This document shows positions 25,363 to 33,083 of a DNA stretch of 64,000 bases, in pieces (position 1 is the stretch's first letter; each line of letters opens with the position of its first letter). The stretch is from Euryarchaeota archaeon UBA23 (GTDB lineage Archaea; Thermoplasmatota; Poseidoniia; Poseidoniales; Thalassarchaeaceae). The notes under the pieces are model-generated. The model ran no database searches. It was not told the origin of the DNA and was given only the letters and a program-made list of their open reading frames with translations. Where the stretch lies: assembly GCA_002498725.1 (NCBI GenBank), contig DAIJ01000032.1:1-64000 (forward strand), in the 5' to 3' direction. Both the position numbers and the translations under genes were made by a program.

Positions 25363-25396
25363 CCCATCCATGGGCCTGCACACCTGTTGATATATG
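25363..25396 (+). promoter_or_regulatory. Promoter of the GGPP synthase operon with upstream palindrome
   Basis: A TATA element, TGATATATGC (25387-25396), lies about 28 nt upstream of the GGPP synthase ATG at 25419, so the transcript is probably leaderless or nearly so. Upstream of it is a perfect inverted repeat, CCCAT-CC-ATGGG (25363-25374), a candidate operator in the gap shared with the divergent HemC-like gene. Confidence 0.5.
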
Positions 25397-25418
25397 CACC
25401 CCCTCACCTAGAATCTGA

Positions 25419-26399
25419 ATGGTGACTCTGCGTAAGGCGAGGCAAGATCTAGAAAAGAGACGAAATATTGTCGATGACGCTCTAGAAAATCTAGTCCAAG
25501 AAAAGATATCTTCTTCTGAAGCACCTGCTATGATTCTAGCTAGAGATGTAATATTAGCAGGTGGTAAAAGATACAGGCCAATACTAGTTTTGTTAGCATT
25601 TGAAGCTGCAGGTGGTAAGGATAATTCAATAGTCATGGATCTGGCATTATCTGCTGAATTACTTCACACTGCCACTTTGGTTCATGATGACATATACGAT
25701 CAGGCAAAAACAAGAAGAGGAATACCTACTCTCCATTCAACACATGGTTTATCTCATGGAATAATTGGAGGAGATTATCTTTTTGTTTTAGGATTTGGTT
25801 TAGGTGGCAAATATGATTCTGAAGTCGTTGCTAGAATGGCTCAATCTTGTGCCAACATCGCTGTTGGTGAATTACTCCAATTCAATCACATTGGTGATCT
25901 CTCAACAACTCCTGAAGATTATTATTCAATCATTGATGGAAAAACTGCAGGGCCTTTTGCAAGTGCTTGTCAGTGCGCGGGTATGGTTGCCGGTGCTGAT
26001 GAAACAATCACAAAATCTCTTGAAGAGTTTGGATGGGAAGTTGGCCGAGCTTTCCAATTAGTGGATGATTTACTAGATCTAACAGGAGATCCTTCAATGG
26101 GAAAACCTCGAGGTACTGATGTCCATGACGGTAAAATGACTCTTCCGATAATTCATGCTTTGACTATGCTTCATGGTGCTGAAAGAGAACAGCTAGCAGA
26201 TGTAATACAGAACTTTAGCGATGATAGATGGCGCGAATTAACCAGTCTTCTAGAAATGTCAGGGTCATTTGATTATGTTAGGCAGTTAATTGATAATCAT
26301 ATTGGTCGGGCTCAATCTGTATTAGACAAACTTCCAGATACTTCCGCTAAATCATTACTTTTTGAAATAGCCAAGCAATCTCGAAGCCGCCGTACTTGA
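25419..26399 (+). CDS. Geranylgeranyl diphosphate synthase (polyprenyl synthetase)
   Basis: Condenses IPP with allylic diphosphates to make the C20 chains of archaeal ether lipids. The 326 residues show the first Asp-rich motif in LVHDDIYDQAKTRRG (DDxxD, about 88-92), the GGKRYRPILVLLAFEA segment (about 49-64) for IPP binding, and the second Asp-rich motif in FQLVDDLLDLTGD (about 212-224). The DDIYD spacing without an insertion is the archaeal short-chain type. It is followed 23 bp later by geranylgeranyl reductase, so the pair builds and saturates lipid chains. Start ATG 25419, supported by the TATA spacing. Confidence 0.92.
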   Translation: MVTLRKARQDLEKRRNIVDDALENLVQEKISSSEAPAMILARDVILAGGKRYRPILVLLAFEAAGGKDNSIVMDLALSAELLHTATLVHDDIYDQAKTRRGIPTLHSTHGLSHGIIGGDYLFVLGFGLGGKYDSEVVARMAQSCANIAVGELLQFNHIGDLSTTPEDYYSIIDGKTAGPFASACQCAGMVAGADETITKSLEEFGWEVGRAFQLVDDLLDLTGDPSMGKPRGTDVHDGKMTLPIIHALTMLHGAEREQLADVIQNFSDDRWRELTSLLEMSGSFDYVRQLIDNHIGRAQSVLDKLPDTSAKSLLFEIAKQSRSRRT

Positions 26400-26422
26400 G
26401 ACTATGAGTGAGTTTGATAATA

Positions 26423-27523
26423 ATGAGTCAGAGAACTGATTGGGATGTTATTGTAATCGGCGGCGGCCCTGCTGGTTCTACAGTTGCTCGTTACATCGCC
26501 CAAGGTGGTCTAGATGTTCTTGTTCTTGACGGGCGTGATTCAATAGGAAGTCCACTTCAATGTGGAGAGTTAGTGCCGAGTAATGATGAGATGAGAAGAC
26601 TATGCCCCGATGTTCCTGACATCGATGATCTATTACAAACACCGGAACATGCAATCTCTCTTCGAACATCCGAGATGCATTTGGTACCTCCGTCGGGACG
26701 CCCTCTTCGTTATCCTTTTGAGGGAATTATGTTGAATAGAGTCGCACATGATGAATGGCTTGTGGAATTAGCCAAATCAAAAGGCGCTGAATATTTGACA
26801 AATTCACGTGTTGATGCCGTTGATGGCGAATCCGTAAAACTCCGTGATGGTCGTGAATTCAGTGCTCGTATTATTGTAGGAGCAGGTGGTCATAGTGACC
26901 CCATACGTCGTATTTTCTGGGAAGAAAAAAGTCTACAAATCCCGATCAAATTCGTCCTAATGGATGGAGATTATGGGGATGCAGTAGAACTTCACTTCGG
27001 TTCTATGGCACCGGGTGGATATGCTTGGATGTTTCCTAAAGAGGGTGGTGCTAATATTGGCGTCGGCATTCAGAGAAAATTTGCTAAGGGGCGCTCGTTG
27101 AATTCTATTGCTAAGGAGTTTATTGGTAAATATGGAGAAGATATTAGTTTTAGTGGTGGTGGCTCACTTCCAATGTCAGGGACAATAGATAGTTTTGTCA
27201 AGAATAATCATGTGCTTGTTGGCGATTCAGCCGGTATGGTTCTACCATCTAATGGTGCAGGAATCACAATTGCAATGATTGGAGGGAGAATTGCAGGAGA
27301 AACAATAGTTTCCCATCTTCAAAATGGCATCTCTCTACATGAGTATGAATATGAATGGAATAGACAAATGGGTTCAGTAATGCGAAATTCAAAATTATCG
27401 TTCAAAGTAGGTAGTTGGATAATGAGGCTTCCTGATTGGGTCCTTAATCTCGCTTTTAATCCTCTAACCAAGCCATTTGTTTGGCGTTTTGTAACTTGTA
27501 GAAAACCATTTATCATATTCTAA
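26423..27523 (+). CDS. Geranylgeranyl reductase (digeranylgeranylglycerophospholipid reductase family)
   Basis: An FAD-dependent reductase that saturates the geranylgeranyl chains of archaeal lipids. The 366 residues open with the dinucleotide-binding VIVIGGGPAGSTVARYIA and an acidic strand end (LVLDGRD). They also hold the family segment SPLQCGELVPSNDEM with its conserved Cys, the IIVGAGGHSDPIRR FAD contact and the second FAD motif HVLVGDSAGMVLPSNGAGITIAM. ATG 26423 is preferred over the GTG at 26408. The GGPP synthase just upstream supports the lipid role. The 3' end converges on a methyltransferase gene. Confidence 0.9.
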   Translation: MSQRTDWDVIVIGGGPAGSTVARYIAQGGLDVLVLDGRDSIGSPLQCGELVPSNDEMRRLCPDVPDIDDLLQTPEHAISLRTSEMHLVPPSGRPLRYPFEGIMLNRVAHDEWLVELAKSKGAEYLTNSRVDAVDGESVKLRDGREFSARIIVGAGGHSDPIRRIFWEEKSLQIPIKFVLMDGDYGDAVELHFGSMAPGGYAWMFPKEGGANIGVGIQRKFAKGRSLNSIAKEFIGKYGEDISFSGGGSLPMSGTIDSFVKNNHVLVGDSAGMVLPSNGAGITIAMIGGRIAGETIVSHLQNGISLHEYEYEWNRQMGSVMRNSKLSFKVGSWIMRLPDWVLNLAFNPLTKPFVWRFVTCRKPFIIF

Positions 27524-27554
27524 ATCAACAGTTGGAACAACGACCTTGGCCTAC

Positions 27555-28265
27555 TTATGGTTTGGTGCCTTCCCAGATGGTGGCCATTCCAGGGAATACG
27601 ACTTTACCTTTCACGTTAACAAATCCAACCTCCTCCATCATTTTGACATATTCTTTAGTAGTTCCAAAGTGAACATAGGTTTTAGTCAGCCATTTCCAAG
27701 GATGGTCGGCAATACCGCAAACAATCCTTGCATATGCGCCTACCCAAAACCTCATCCAGAACCAACCAAAAAATCCATGAATTTTATTGATTTTTGCTGG
27801 ATCTACTATTACGACCTTTCCTCCTGGTTTTAGAATTCGAATTACTTCTGAAAGACCGGTTCTCTTATCATACCAATCCCGGAAAGAGAATAATGAACAA
27901 GCGCCATCAAATTCAGAATCTTCAAAGGGTAATTTCTCAGCTTTACCTTCAACGAAAATTGCTGGAGAATCTCCTCTTTCTTTTCTCTTAGAGTTAACTC
28001 TTGGCTCTGCCGAAGTTAACATCAAAGGACTTGGGTCTAAGCAAATCAATTCTCTCCCTATTACATCTTCAGCAAAACTTCCAGGGCCACAACCGATTTC
28101 GATTATTTTTCCCTCTATTGGCATTTTACTTTGTACTATTCTGCGCCATTTGTCTACTTGTCCTAATGTCGCAAAACGATTAATTTTGTCATATACAGGT
28201 ATGGTTGCCTCCAGATTCCTAATGAGCTCATCCCAGTCTTCAGGGCCAATGCTTTCGGAGTCCAC
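27555..28265 (-). CDS. Class I SAM-dependent methyltransferase (UbiE/MenG-like)
   Basis: A 236-residue methyltransferase with the SAM-binding motif I GKIIEIGCGPGSF (about 52-64), the acidic ribose contact LICLDPSP (about 73-80), and motif II/III ADLPF-type EKLPFEDSEFDGACS followed by LKPGGKVVIVDP (about 148-159). The overall pattern is that of quinone C-methyltransferases (UbiE/MenG). A hydrophobic, Trp-rich segment (FFGWFWMRFWVGAYAR) suggests a membrane-facing or lipophilic substrate, which would fit a quinone or an isoprenoid. Substrate not proven. It diverges from the ATPase operon. Confidence 0.75.
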   Translation of the reverse strand: MDSESIGPEDWDELIRNLEATIPVYDKINRFATLGQVDKWRRIVQSKMPIEGKIIEIGCGPGSFAEDVIGRELICLDPSPLMLTSAEPRVNSKRKERGDSPAIFVEGKAEKLPFEDSEFDGACSLFSFRDWYDKRTGLSEVIRILKPGGKVVIVDPAKINKIHGFFGWFWMRFWVGAYARIVCGIADHPWKWLTKTYVHFGTTKEYVKMMEEVGFVNVKGKVVFPGMATIWEGTKP

Positions 28266-28330
28266 GAAGCCCTTCTGGAAGGGCCCTATATTTGGTTGGT
28301 TTGGGCTGTGGGGCAGTGATGAAAAACATA

Positions 28331-28356
28331 CTAACCGTAGGTTAGCATGAAATACC
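28331..28356 (+). promoter_or_regulatory. ATPase operon promoter: palindrome with GTA core plus TATA-like element
   Basis: A perfect 15-nt palindrome, CTAACC-GTA-GGTTAG (28331-28345), is followed at once by a weak TATA-like GAAATACC (28349-28356). The transcription start would fall near 28378 and the ATG of atpH at 28393 is preceded by TGAGGATG. The palindrome ends 47 bp before the start codon. Elements of the same form precede the S6e and L10e genes at the same distance; see the findings. Confidence 0.55.
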
Positions 28357-28392
28357 TCTTTTGGATCGCCCGGTTCCCTGAGGATGTATTAG

Positions 28393-28710
28393 ATGAGTTT
28401 GTCAGATGTACTTCAGAGCATTAAAGACGCCGAAAACGCAGCAACTGAGAAGGTTGCAGGTGCTAAAGAACAGGCATCTGAGATAATCGCCGAAGCCCGT
28501 AAAGAATCATCAAAGATTATTCAATCTGCACAAGACGATTCAGTGTCTTCAACTGTACAAACTCTAGATGCAGCTCGCTCTGAAGCAAGTGGAGAAGCAA
28601 AAGGTGTTCAGAAAGAAGGCACTAAGGAGATTTCCAAAATACAAAAATCAGCGGATAAGAAAAGATCTGCTGCGGTTGATGTAATTATTGAATCAATTAT
28701 GTCTAACTAA
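28393..28710 (+). CDS. atpH: A/V-type ATP synthase subunit H
   Basis: Peripheral-stalk subunit, pairing with subunit E to hold the catalytic head of the archaeal ATPase. The 105 residues are almost entirely a charged Ala/Glu/Lys-rich coiled coil (IIAEARKESSKIIQSAQ and similar heptads), as expected for H/G subunits. It is the first gene of the operon H-I-K-E-C-F-A-B-D and carries the operon promoter. Start ATG 28393 with GAGGATG upstream. Confidence 0.9.
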   Translation: MSLSDVLQSIKDAENAATEKVAGAKEQASEIIAEARKESSKIIQSAQDDSVSSTVQTLDAARSEASGEAKGVQKEGTKEISKIQKSADKKRSAAVDVIIESIMSN

Positions 28711-28720
28711 GGTGGTTGAG

Positions 28721-30739
28721 ATGTTCAAGACAGTTGAGATGGCTCGGTTGAACGTAGCAGGACCAATTGAAAATCTGGACGAAGTTCTACGTATCTGTGC
28801 TAATCTTGAAAATATCCATGTTGTTGATTACAGTGGTGATTATGATGGTATTGGAATTGGCACCCCTAGTGAAGATGCAAATCCAATTTCATCACTTTTG
28901 GTTAAGGCTAGAGCAGCTAAAACCGAACTCAAACCAGTGAATAGAAGTGGTTCCTTCTCAATTTCCTCCATCAAGTCAATACTAAAAGCTGATTTTGAAT
29001 CAAAACTAGATTCAATACTATCTGTTATTGAATCCGATCGAGATTCAGAAGCAGAAATCTCTCGTCTTACTGAAAGAGTTTCAGTTCTACAGACAATTGC
29101 GCCCCTAAATATCCCTCTCGAACTTATGACTGGTATTTCTTCAATAGAAGTATATGTTGGAGAAACTAGCAAGAATAAGGCTGCTAAAGCATCGGTCGAG
29201 TTTTCTGATATGGGAGATAGTATTGAACTACATGTAGTCGGTGGAGTCATAGCAATAGCATGCGAGCCCAAATATGGTGCAGATGTTATGTTAGGATTTG
29301 GAAATTTGGGCGCTAGACCGGTTCAAATTCCTACAGGTGAAGGTCAACCAAGCAAACTCCTTTCCGAAGCTCAAGATCAAATCTCAAAACAATTGAATTC
29401 AATTGAAAATAATCTCAAGGTAAAAGCAGATTGGCTTGCTAGTAATGCTGCAGAGCTTGTTGCCGTTACTGAGTATCTTGAGCGTGAAGAAGACATTTTG
29501 ACAGGACACAAGTTGTGTGCAGTCAGTGAACACGCTTTTGCATTAGATGCCTGGACTCCATTAGTTGACAGCGACAAGGTATCAAATGCATTGAGGAAAG
29601 TCTCATCTCACATCACTATCGAAAAATTCCATGATGATCATCATCATGCACATGGGCACAATGTAGAGTATCCTCCAATTGAATTTGATATGCCTCAAAT
29701 GGCACGTCATGGATCTCTATTAACCGATTTAGTCGGGCGACCTCAATACGGCACTATCGACCCTACTACAATGATGGCAATAACCTTCCCTATATTCTAT
29801 GGATTAATACTTGGAGATGCAGGATATGGTGCGGTCATAATGGCATTAGCATGGTTCTTGGGTACTAAAATAGGTCATGAGCCAATTGGTGCATTAGCAT
29901 CTCGTGTTTTGATGCTCATGGGTGTCTCTACTTTCATAGTTGGAGTTCTTACTGCAGAAGCATTTGGATTTATTATTGAAGATTGGGCTCCTTTCGCTGG
30001 CTTTTATGATTGGACATATGCTAACATCGTATTCCCTGCCTTTGTATCTGATACTATGGGTATGAGTCATACACATATTCCATTCCATAGGGCATCTGGC
30101 GCTTTACAGGATTATGTTCTTCTCTCAGTATACATTGGAGTAATCCATATTCTAATTGGATTTGTTATCGGCTTCATAAATGTGTTCAAGGCTCATGGAA
30201 TAGGTGCAGCATTCTTTGAGAAAGGATCTTGGCTACTCATTCTTCTTGGAGGATTTATGCATGTATATCTGTACATGACTGATGACACATATGGTACATT
30301 CCAAGGTTCAATATGGTCTGCAATCATGGTTACAGGTGTATTATGTCTTATCTATGGATTAGCAATCTATGAGAAATTCGGTTGGGTAGGGGGAGTTATA
30401 ATGGGTCCAATTGAAACATTCGGTCTTCTAGCAAATACCCTTTCATATCTTAGAATTATGGCAGTTGGTGTTGCTGGCGTAAAGATTGCAGAAGTAGGAA
30501 ATGATATGGGATTCGAAACCATGGTTTCTTCAATTGAATCAGGTGATTATCACATTGCAATCGTTGGTTTTATCCTTTGGGTTACGATTCAGGTATTCGC
30601 ACTCGCTCTTGGATTGCTTTCACCAAGCATCCATGCTGCCCGTCTACACTTTGTGGAGTGGATGGGCAAATTCCACGATGGTTCAGGAGAGCCATTCACT
30701 CCCTTTGGGGGTCGCCCTGTCCACACGGAGGGGCATTAA
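28721..30739 (+). CDS. atpI: A/V-type ATP synthase subunit I (membrane stator, a-subunit)
   Basis: The membrane subunit that forms the ion half-channels against the proteolipid ring. After a soluble coiled N-terminal half (about 1-330), about seven to eight transmembrane helices follow from FPIFYGLILGDAGYGAVIMA onward. LRIMAVGVAGVKIAE, in the penultimate helical hairpin, carries the essential Arg (SYLRIMAVG). A His-rich loop (FHDDHHHAHGH, about 302-312) is unusual and sits just before the membrane part. ATG 28721 follows an AAGGTGGTTGAG ribosome-binding site; the frame's earlier ATG at 28688 is inside atpH. About 672 residues, normal for the family. Confidence 0.93.
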   Translation: MFKTVEMARLNVAGPIENLDEVLRICANLENIHVVDYSGDYDGIGIGTPSEDANPISSLLVKARAAKTELKPVNRSGSFSISSIKSILKADFESKLDSILSVIESDRDSEAEISRLTERVSVLQTIAPLNIPLELMTGISSIEVYVGETSKNKAAKASVEFSDMGDSIELHVVGGVIAIACEPKYGADVMLGFGNLGARPVQIPTGEGQPSKLLSEAQDQISKQLNSIENNLKVKADWLASNAAELVAVTEYLEREEDILTGHKLCAVSEHAFALDAWTPLVDSDKVSNALRKVSSHITIEKFHDDHHHAHGHNVEYPPIEFDMPQMARHGSLLTDLVGRPQYGTIDPTTMMAITFPIFYGLILGDAGYGAVIMALAWFLGTKIGHEPIGALASRVLMLMGVSTFIVGVLTAEAFGFIIEDWAPFAGFYDWTYANIVFPAFVSDTMGMSHTHIPFHRASGALQDYVLLSVYIGVIHILIGFVIGFINVFKAHGIGAAFFEKGSWLLILLGGFMHVYLYMTDDTYGTFQGSIWSAIMVTGVLCLIYGLAIYEKFGWVGGVIMGPIETFGLLANTLSYLRIMAVGVAGVKIAEVGNDMGFETMVSSIESGDYHIAIVGFILWVTIQVFALALGLLSPSIHAARLHFVEWMGKFHDGSGEPFTPFGGRPVHTEGH

Positions 30740-30775
30740 CTAGTCCACTAGGACAAATAATGGAGGTAAAAAGAA

Positions 30776-31078
30776 ATGAACAGAAAGAAAGTATTCGGAC
30801 TACGCATTCTGATGGCAGTTAGCGCAATAGTGTTAATCGCACAGAGTGTTTTGGCGGCTGAGGGCGATGTTACAACAACATCCTCACAGTATGACAGAGT
30901 TGGAGCAGGTATCGCTCTAGGTCTTGCGGGACTTGGTGCAGGTATCTCTCAGAGCGGAGTAGGCAGCGCAGCTGTCGGTATGCTTGCTGAGGATCCAGGT
31001 CGTTTCGGACACGCTATCATCTTCACTGCTCTACCAGAGTCAATCGTGATTCTAGGTGCTCTTCCACTGTTTATATGA
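30776..31078 (+). CDS. atpK: A/V-type ATP synthase proteolipid subunit K (c-ring)
   Basis: The rotor-ring subunit. The 100 residues comprise a signal-like N-terminal helix (about 5-27, probably cleaved near VLAAEG) and one helical hairpin. TM1 is VGAGIALGLAGLGAGISQS, with Gln59; TM2 is IIFTALPESIVILGALPLF, with the ion-carrying Glu88 and Ser89. The Gln plus Glu-Ser set is the ligand pattern of sodium-binding rings, though proton rings can share it. ATG 30776 has GGAGG about 8 nt upstream. A stable hairpin (31091-31108) directly follows the stop. Confidence 0.92.
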   Translation: MNRKKVFGLRILMAVSAIVLIAQSVLAAEGDVTTTSSQYDRVGAGIALGLAGLGAGISQSGVGSAAVGMLAEDPGRFGHAIIFTALPESIVILGALPLFI

Positions 31079-31090
31079 ACAGTTGGGGGA

Positions 31091-31108
31091 TCTTGGTGGA
31101 AACCAAGA
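31091..31108 (+). promoter_or_regulatory. RNA hairpin with GGAA tetraloop between atpK and atpE
   Basis: A perfect 7-bp inverted repeat, TCTTGGT (31091-31097) and ACCAAGA (31102-31108), encloses GGAA, a stable GNRA-type tetraloop. It begins 13 nt after the atpK stop, and the atpE start follows 18 nt after the hairpin (start 31127). No U-tract follows, so it is unlikely to be a full terminator. It more likely stabilises or processes the mRNA 3' to atpK, whose product is needed in about ten copies per complex. Confidence 0.5.
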
Positions 31109-31126
31109 GACACCAGAGGTGAAAGA

Positions 31127-31690
31127 ATGACTCTAGAAAAATTAGCAAAGGATATCGCTGCATCTGCAGAGGCGGAAGCCAAGGCCACTTTAAAGAACGC
31201 CAAGGCCGAAGCAAAGAGCATCTTAGCTGAAGCTGAAAGTAGGGCGGAATCCATCCGCAATGAAGCTGCAAGTAAGGCAAATAAGGAAGCGGGCCAGATA
31301 GCCCGAGAAACTGTTGCTTCTGCTCGTCAGGCTAATCAAAAAGACGTTCTTATAGCTCGTCGTCATGAATTGGATGCGACTCTAGCAGCTGCTCGCGAAA
31401 AATTATCTGACAAATCTCTGAAAGGTCGTTCAGATCTATTAGATTCTCTACTGTCAAAGGCATCAGATATGTCTGAAGGAAATATGATCCTTCGTCCAAC
31501 AAATATCGATAGATCCAAATTAGAGAAATCCGCTAAGGGATTCTCAATTGGTGATAATGTTGAAGGCATTGGCGGTTTTATGTTGGAATCGAAAGATGGA
31601 ACCATATCTTATGATATGCGTTTTGATACGTTACTTGATCAGGTTTGGACTGAAAAACAATCAGCAATAAATACAGCATTATTTGGATGA
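31127..31690 (+). CDS. atpE: A/V-type ATP synthase subunit E
   Basis: Peripheral-stalk subunit that pairs with H. The N-terminal 110 residues are a long Ala/Glu/Lys coiled coil (AEAEAKATLKNAKAEAKSIL and following heptads). The C-terminal part is the globular head that binds subunit B, with the family-like GIGGFMLESKDGTISYDMRFDTLL segment (about 147-170). Length 187, normal. Start ATG 31127 with GAGGTGAAAG upstream. The stop overlaps an alternative ATG of atpC. Confidence 0.9.
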   Translation: MTLEKLAKDIAASAEAEAKATLKNAKAEAKSILAEAESRAESIRNEAASKANKEAGQIARETVASARQANQKDVLIARRHELDATLAAAREKLSDKSLKGRSDLLDSLLSKASDMSEGNMILRPTNIDRSKLEKSAKGFSIGDNVEGIGGFMLESKDGTISYDMRFDTLLDQVWTEKQSAINTALFG

Positions 31691-31704
31691 ATAGGAGAGA
31701 TTAC

Positions 31705-32745
31705 ATGGCATTAATCGGAAATAATACTGGCTATGTGGCTGCTCGGGCTAAGTCTCGTAAGTCATCATTGCTTGACCGCACTCGTTTGAGGCAACTAATT
31801 CAACAGTCGCCTGAACAGTTGCCCGTTTCAATTGGAGATAACGGGTATCGTGCTGAGATTGACCTTTATGCAGGTCGATATACGGGTGCAGATCTTGTCG
31901 AGGCCGCATTAACTCACAATTTACAATCAGAATTGGCATCAATTCTGAAATTGTGTAGTGGGTCAGTAAGAGACCTGGTTGAGGTATATACTGGCAGATT
32001 CCGATATCATAATGCAAAGGTTGTACTCAGAGCTGTGGTTAACGATGTTGAAATTGATAAAGTACGACATTCAATTCTTCCAGAAGAATCTGAAATTAAT
32101 GCTCCTTGGTTGAAGATGATTGAGGAATCATCTACCATTCGTGATGCTGCAGAACAAATGCGAAGACTTCCTTTTGGTAAGGATCTACTATCTTTATCAT
32201 CTGATGCTAAATTAGTAGACTATGAGAATGCTCTAGATCGCCATTATTTCAAGAATTCATTACGCGTTCTAAGTAGTGGGTCTCCTGAAGTGAGAATGTT
32301 GAGAGAATCTATTCAGATGGAAATAGATCACAGAAACATTACCAATATTCTCGAGGGCCAAGCCTTTGGTTTATCTCCTAGTGAGATATCTGATGCACTT
32401 ATTCAGGGTGGTCGTATTGTTTCTGAAAGGTCATTTACACAGGCATCAAGTAGTAGGTCTGGATTAATGGACGTTCTTCGTCAGTCTAATCGTTTTGATT
32501 CAGAAACTTTCAGTCAAGTGTTACAAGATTCAGATAATTCTCGCACATTAGATCCAGTCATAACTTGGCTGCGAACACGCGAACATGATATGATGAAGAG
32601 AATGAGTTATTTACACCCAATATCTGCTTTACCAGTTATTCATTATGTTGCTTCAAAGGTAGAGGAAGTCGATGACCTCCGTTTAATTGTACGCGGCCGC
32701 ATGGCCGGGCTTCCAACTGAAGTAATTGAGGCACATGTCTTGTAA
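31705..32745 (+). CDS. atpC: A/V-type ATP synthase subunit C (rotor adaptor)
   Basis: Central-stalk subunit (V-ATPase d / A-ATPase C) that links the proteolipid ring to the D-F shaft. Three helical repeats of the family are visible, including NTGYVAARAKSRKSSLLDRT at the start and LKMIEESSTIRDAAEQM in the middle. The C-terminal WLRTREHDMMKRMSYLHPIS is typical, and RLIVRGRMAGLP ends the protein as in other C subunits. ATG 31705 (MALIGN) is preferred because AGGAGAG lies 8 nt upstream; an ATG at 31687 overlaps the atpE stop. Confidence 0.88.
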   Translation: MALIGNNTGYVAARAKSRKSSLLDRTRLRQLIQQSPEQLPVSIGDNGYRAEIDLYAGRYTGADLVEAALTHNLQSELASILKLCSGSVRDLVEVYTGRFRYHNAKVVLRAVVNDVEIDKVRHSILPEESEINAPWLKMIEESSTIRDAAEQMRRLPFGKDLLSLSSDAKLVDYENALDRHYFKNSLRVLSSGSPEVRMLRESIQMEIDHRNITNILEGQAFGLSPSEISDALIQGGRIVSERSFTQASSSRSGLMDVLRQSNRFDSETFSQVLQDSDNSRTLDPVITWLRTREHDMMKRMSYLHPISALPVIHYVASKVEEVDDLRLIVRGRMAGLPTEVIEAHVL

Positions 32746-32759
32746 GGAGAATTGAAAAT

Positions 32760-33059
32760 ATGGATATAGCAGTAGTCGGATCTCCTGAATTCACACTTGG
32801 TTTCCAGCTTGCTGGCATCTCAAGTATTTACAATCCTGAGGATGAAGAGCGACTTCACTCTGTTCTCAGAGAACTACTCAACACAAAGGGTGTGGGAATC
32901 GTTGTTATCGACTCCACGGTTCTGTCCACCCTACCAGAACGTCTCTCGATGAGACTTTCTGAAAGTGTATCCCCTACTGTTCTAGGAATTGGAACTGAAG
33001 AGGATACGACGCTGCGCGAAACAATTCGTAAAGCCATAGGGGTCGATTTATGGAAGTAA
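32760..33059 (+). CDS. atpF: A/V-type ATP synthase subunit F
   Basis: Small central-shaft subunit that binds D. The 99-residue Rossmann-like fold opens with DIAVVGSPEFTLGFQLAGI (about 2-20), the family's signature. GVGIVVIDSTVLSTLP lies in the middle (about 46-61) and IRKAIGVDLWK ends the protein. The start at ATG 32760 has AAGGAGAATTG upstream. The spacing to atpC and atpA (14 and 24 bp) fits one operon. Confidence 0.92.
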   Translation: MDIAVVGSPEFTLGFQLAGISSIYNPEDEERLHSVLRELLNTKGVGIVVIDSTVLSTLPERLSMRLSESVSPTVLGIGTEEDTTLRETIRKAIGVDLWK

Positions 33060-33083
33060 TTTCGAAAATAGGAGGAAGAGGAA

